Positions 20,501-23,582 of a DNA stretch of 23,582 nt are shown here, piece after piece (within the stretch, counting starts at the first letter, position 1; each line of letters starts with the position of its first letter). Both the position numbers and the translations under genes were made by a program. Source of the stretch: Saccoglossus kowalevskii (lineage: Eukaryota; Hemichordata; Enteropneusta; Harrimaniidae); NCBI RefSeq assembly GCF_000003605.2, contig NW_003151765.1:76243-99824 (forward strand). Reading direction: 5' to 3'. The notes below the pieces were generated by a model, which saw only the letters and a list, made by a program, of their open reading frames with translations, ran no database searches and was not told where the DNA came from.

Positions 20501-22970
20501 GTAGATGTGACTTGATGAGTCTTGGTGAAGGTATTCGCTCTATTTGTCGCAGTCCATCGAATGCAGATACTGCATGGATTGGGGGTACAAATACATAGTT
20601 TTCAAGGTGTAGGAAACGTGGTAGAATCCACTGTAACAGTTTCATGATATGCATAAATAGTTGCATTGGTCTGTAGGATAGAATTATGGTATCACGATTC
20701 AACTTTAACACGTCGATGTCAGAAGCAATCATTTTCCAACGTAATCATTGCTGCATAGTGCATATGTTTTCGTTCACTTTGTGTCCCTTATTCATAGCCA
20801 TGGTTAAATATTGACATTTGGATAGTGTCATTTGTTTAATAATGTCACCATGATATTACCATTAATATTACATTAAACTTTTTGTCTTCGATGTAACCCA
20901 ACTGTGAAAGGGGTCGATGATGTGTAGTACAAAAATAAACTGATAAAATATTTTAACTTTCTCAAATAAATGCCATTCCATTTCTACTGTCAGCTACTGA
21001 CAACAGTCGATTTTTATCTCCATCGTATTCAGATCTGCAATGAAATGTTCGAAAGAAGGCTATTGTAGCAAAAAACAAAATAATTTGTTCGGCAATTCAA
21101 GTGTCTTACCGAGAGATATAAGACTCCACCATGGGATTACGTTCTGGTTGTGGTACAGCGTGGTTTGCATCAACATCGCCACCATTCATTATGAGAGACA
21201 CAATCTCAATTGCCCATGTTGTTCCTACGTTGATATTTGATTTCAGTAAAAAAAGACAATACAAAATACAGATCAGATGACTAAATCTAATTCAATATTC
21301 AGAGAGCAAAGTGGAAATAACATACCTAAACATAGATCGTTAAACAAAAGTCGCAGTCATACATTTCATATATTAATTAATTTCTATGCAACAAACATGT
21401 GCTTCTCACGGTGTCGAGTGTAGAATCAATAAACTATTTATTTAACAGATAGGTTAAAACAGTATATTGCAATATATAGGATTATTGAGCAGAAAGTGAA
21501 TTTCGTCTTCAATTCACTTATGTTACATATTTGTTCTAGGGACATTCGTATATCTGCCGACCTGTGGCATGTAGGTACGCTACGCCACACATCACTTTCA
21601 TCGGGTTGACTTGAATATGGTTAATTAATTCAAGTTGGAGGCAATACCTGGATGGGGTACTTCCATATTTAAGGTATACAGGTATAAGCCGCTGCCCCCC
21701 CCTTTATGGTCTAGCCTATTTATTTGACCCAAACTGTGGCAGTTCCGGTCATTTTAGCAAAACGTTAGAGCATTTCCTGGCGCCAAATTTTAAGTCAAAG
21801 CGCCCTCACCGTTGTCTTTTAGAGGTCCAATTTCCAACTTATATACTTTTATGAATGACAAAACTGTTTATTTTAATGTTATGATAAACATTCGACACCG
21901 TCATATGAATATTCATATTTTTCCTATCAATATGTTATACATAACTCCATGCCCGCGCCTATTCGATGGGATAATTAAAAACGCTCCTAATTTACATCCA
22001 AACGTTCGAAGCGCATGCGTACTAGAAGTTTGAATATCGTCATCGGACTACCATATTTAGTGCCAAAAATAAAGATTTCTGTTTCAGATAAATAAACACG
22101 ATACTTTTTTTATCAAGATGCAGTTTTGAACATATTAAATATTAAATTCACAAACAAATCATGTTTATTATACCTAAAGCCTCATAGTCTTCGCTTCACA
22201 GGAACTGTTGAGCAATGCAAGCTATAGTGCGATGCTTTATCAGAGTTACGATCCGAACCGTCTTAGCAAAGCATGTCACGAGCGTCTGTCTGAGTCATAT
22301 ATGTTGTGGAAGCAGAGCTTGTGTATGTTTCAATCACGTGACCTTAATCCACGTGAAAGAACTCAAAGGTCGATATCACATTGTGTGTGACGGCGTGTAA
22401 TGTTATAATTTTACTCGAGTACATTCACTCTACACAACCACAAGTCAATGAAACATAGACACACGGCAATTAAAGGCACTCGACCCGGTCAATAATCCTA
22501 CTTAGTTTATTGGCCATGCATTGTTTTTGCATCTTGACATTTCATGGACGAAGTCTCCACCCAGTAATATCCACAGTCTCATATATCCAATTTAGTTAGT
22601 TAGTTAGTTAGTTAGTTAGCGATTTAGGTCAGGTGAAAACAATTCAACGAGAACTTTATGGAAGCTTTTTTCAAACAGCAAGGCTTGAAAGAAACTGGGC
22701 GCCTCCATTGTTAGATTTCAATATAGACTCAACAATGACGAGAACAACTTGACGAGGTCGTACTAGTTATAGAGAGGTATATGAATTCAGGCACTACAGT
22801 TACAGTCCTAGGAAAATGAACATACCTGCTTTCGGATAGCTCACAACAAACACGTCATCGTCGCGACATTTCACGATATCTGGTGATTCTAGAATCTTTG
22901 TGTTAACGATTTCGGGTAACGTTATACCCTTGTATTCAATAGTGCCCGGTGCGATAAGCTTCTCGTCCAT
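17408..22970 (-). CDS. Cytosolic sulfotransferase (SULT family), gene B, intact, 7 coding exons
   Basis: Predicted 325-aa cytosolic sulfotransferase that transfers sulfate from PAPS to a small acceptor. Exons: 22970-22826, 21224-21110, 20670-20457, 20018-19889, 19169-19075, 18231-18060, 17514-17408 (145, 115, 214, 130, 95, 172, 107 bp). All introns are GT-AG and all phases fit, with no internal stop. Family motifs seen: YPKAGTTW at residues 45-52 (5'-phosphosulfate loop, Lys47), RLIKSHLP at 137-144 (catalytic His142), [10 protein letters not shown] at 163-172 (3'-phosphate contacts Arg164 and Ser172), GDWFDHV early in exon 5, LKYEDMKKD near the exon 5/6 join, and RKGIVGDW at 289-296. The start is the only ATG in frame before the motif and it matches the start in two paralogous exons. 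Mammalian SULT1 enzymes are about 295 aa; the extra length lies between Lys47 and His142. No signal peptide or membrane segment is seen. The subfamily and the substrate cannot be named. Confidence 0.93.
18060..18231 (-). CDS. Gene B exon 6
   Basis: 172 bp, from [17 protein letters not shown] to FVRK plus one base. It covers the helices before the RKGxxGDW nucleotide contact. Donor is GTAATT. About 9 of 57 residues differ from gene A. Confidence 0.93.
19075..19169 (-). CDS. Gene B exon 5
   Basis: 95 bp, the same length as the corresponding vertebrate SULT exon as I recall it. It encodes [12 protein letters not shown] and then IIFLKYEDMKK, a standard SULT core block. The donor is the less common GTTAGA, shared with gene A exon 5. 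Confidence 0.93.
19889..20018 (-). CDS. Gene B exon 4, PAPS 3'-phosphate site
   Basis: 130 bp, starting [17 protein letters not shown] directly after the acceptor and ending SGK plus one base. Donor is GTAAGA. Arg164 and Ser172 are the expected 3'-phosphate ligands. Confidence 0.94.
20457..20670 (-). CDS. Gene B exon 3, acceptor-pocket exon with catalytic His
   Basis: Acceptor is CCTACAG, donor is GTATAG, 214 bp. It encodes residues 88-158, ending [15 protein letters not shown] then ALEKKCK. It contains catalytic His142 and most of the lineage-specific insertion. It is the exon with most substitutions relative to gene A, about 18 of 71 by my count. Confidence 0.93.
21110..21224 (-). CDS. Gene B exon 2
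   Basis: Acceptor is ACGTAG, donor is GTAAGA. The exon completes Gly49 and continues [16 protein letters not shown], the helix after the PAPS loop. It ends in phase 2 within the codon for Arg87. Only one residue differs from gene A exon 2. Confidence 0.93.
22335..22355. promoter_or_regulatory. Two CACGTG E-boxes
   Basis: CACGTG at 22335-22340 and 22350-22355, nine bases apart, separated by accttaatc. The aligned spot in gene 0 (about 1028-1050) has lost both. CACGTG also occurs elsewhere in the window, so function is unproven. Confidence 0.25.
22592..22619. repeat. (TTAG)7 microsatellite
   Basis: Seven TTAG units, immediately before the conserved string gatttaggtcag found at all three exon 1 flanks of this type. 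It is not the animal telomere repeat TTAGGG nor the arthropod TTAGG. Confidence 0.95.
22826..22970 (-). CDS. Gene B exon 1
   Basis: ATG at 22970. Encodes 48 residues and the first base of codon 49, starting MDEKLIAPGT and ending FVVSYPKA. The donor reads GTATGT. The exon carries the N-terminus and the first half of the PAPS loop. Its reading frame and both ends match the gene A exon 1 exactly. Confidence 0.92.
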
Positions 22971-23562
22971 TATTATTGAATCAATACAATATGGTTATGT
23001 CAGGACCCCTTATGTTGGCGAAAATGTGAACAAAATAGTCGCCCAAAGTTGATGAAGGCACCGTTTTTGGCCTTGGCGATGTACACTGTTGAATGGTAGT
23101 CGAAACTAAATATTAAAATAAATATTACTGAGACAAAAATGGAGAATTCAGTTTGGGATAGTAATCGCATTACAGTAATAATTAAAAAAAAGTACATTCG
23201 ATTAAAGTTCCATTCTTGCAGCATTTCTGTTAAAAGCGCCATTGCTTTCGCCTATAACCCTTTCACAGTTGGGTTTCGACATATCATTTTGGTAGGTCTT
23301 AAATAATGAACGGTTCCGAAACTATATTTTATTTATTATTGAGTCCTATAAAGAAGACCTTTCCTCATATCCTATAGAGTGGAAACGTACAAATTGTGAA
23401 TGGTTGTGATATAATTTATTATTATACATCTGTCACCGTAACGCCATAAGTTACTGCTTGCGGTAATTTACGGAGTATTTTCATCTTACCATATAAGGAA
23501 ATGCGAATTCCAAATATGGAATGGTCATGCGCGTAAGCGTCGTCTAATAATAAAAAACAAAC
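22971..23562. promoter_or_regulatory. Possible bidirectional promoter between gene B and a plus-strand gene
   Basis: 592 bp. The gene B side has a block conserved before gene 0 exon 1 (2586-2650). The other side has perfect CArG boxes CCATATAAGG (23489-23498) and CCAAATATGG (23510-23519), 21 bp apart, and a GC-rich tcatgcgcgtaagcg string that loosely resembles an NRF-1 site. No TATA box seen on the gene B side. Confidence 0.4.
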
Positions 23563-23582
23563 ATGGCTGCTACCAGGGTTTG
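23563..23582 (+). CDS. Possible start of an unidentified plus-strand gene (cut by window edge)
   Basis: ATGGCTGCTACCAGGGTTTG gives MAATRV. The ATG has a strong context (AAACATGG, with A at -3 and G at +4) and lies 44 bases beyond a pair of CArG boxes. Twenty bases cannot identify a protein, and a chance ATG cannot be ruled out. Confidence 0.3.

Larger units (their letters stand above)
21225..22825. other. Intron 1 of gene B
   Basis: 1,601 bp with scattered alignment to gene 0 intron 1 and, near 21250-21340, to gene A intron 1. It contains a 27-base block (21850-21876) identical to 919-945, paired E-boxes at 22335-22355, and a TTAG repeat. No coding sequence seen. Confidence 0.6.

Noticed and set aside
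22592-22619. TTAG repeat as an interstitial telomere
   Set aside because: Units are TTAG without the extra G of TTAGG or TTAGGG, so it is an ordinary microsatellite.
1-23582. CRISPR array, operon, tRNA or rRNA genes
   Set aside because: No regularly spaced short repeats, no bacterial gene layout, and no cloverleaf or rRNA-like sequence was noticed on reading both strands. A tRNAscan or Rfam search could not be run.

Overview
This is eukaryotic nuclear DNA, most likely from an invertebrate animal. It is AT-rich, its coding sequence is split into short exons with GT-AG introns, it holds microsatellites and a decayed non-LTR retrotransposon, and nothing in it looks like an operon. I cannot name the species. 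A marine lophotrochozoan or a basal deuterostome would fit, but that is inference.

The main content is a head-to-tail array of cytosolic sulfotransferase (SULT) genes on the minus strand, with the same seven-coding-exon layout in each readable copy. Gene B (22970 to 17408) is intact and predicts 325 aa. Gene A (15714 to 4613) has the same exons and splice phases, but exon 3 carries one extra base in a homopolymer that shifts the frame. A third locus, gene 0, enters at the left edge: twelve bases of exon 2 (1-12), then a 2.6 kb stretch with one damaged exon 1 (2445-2585) and two older exon 1 relics (about 1474-1534 and 184-226). A and B share intron sequence as well as exons, so they arose by duplication of genomic DNA, not by retroposition. 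The proteins keep the PAPS-binding YPKAGTTW loop, the catalytic His in RLIKSHLP, the Arg/Ser pair in [10 protein letters not shown], and RKGxxGDW. They carry about 35 extra residues in the acceptor-pocket region and have lost both charged ends of the KTVE dimerisation motif.

Layout: 1-2585 gene 0 fragment; 2586-4612 intergenic, with a diverged tandem duplication of the exon 1 region; 4613-15714 gene A, whose 7.2 kb intron 1 is swollen by repeats (a fold-back element, two copies of a 250 bp repeat, a tandem repeat, a 5'-truncated LINE on the minus strand, a possible solo LTR); 15715-17407 intergenic; 17408-22970 gene B; 22971-23562 a possible divergent promoter. That promoter has two perfect CArG boxes 21 bp apart and ends at a plus-strand ATG in good context, perhaps the start of an unrelated gene cut off by the window edge.

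The genes would each supply a cytosolic enzyme that moves sulfate from PAPS to a hydroxyl or amine on a small molecule. Substitutions between A and B concentrate in exons 1 and 3, which shape the acceptor side, while the PAPS-binding exons are nearly constant. This suggests copies diverging in substrate choice and decaying in parallel.
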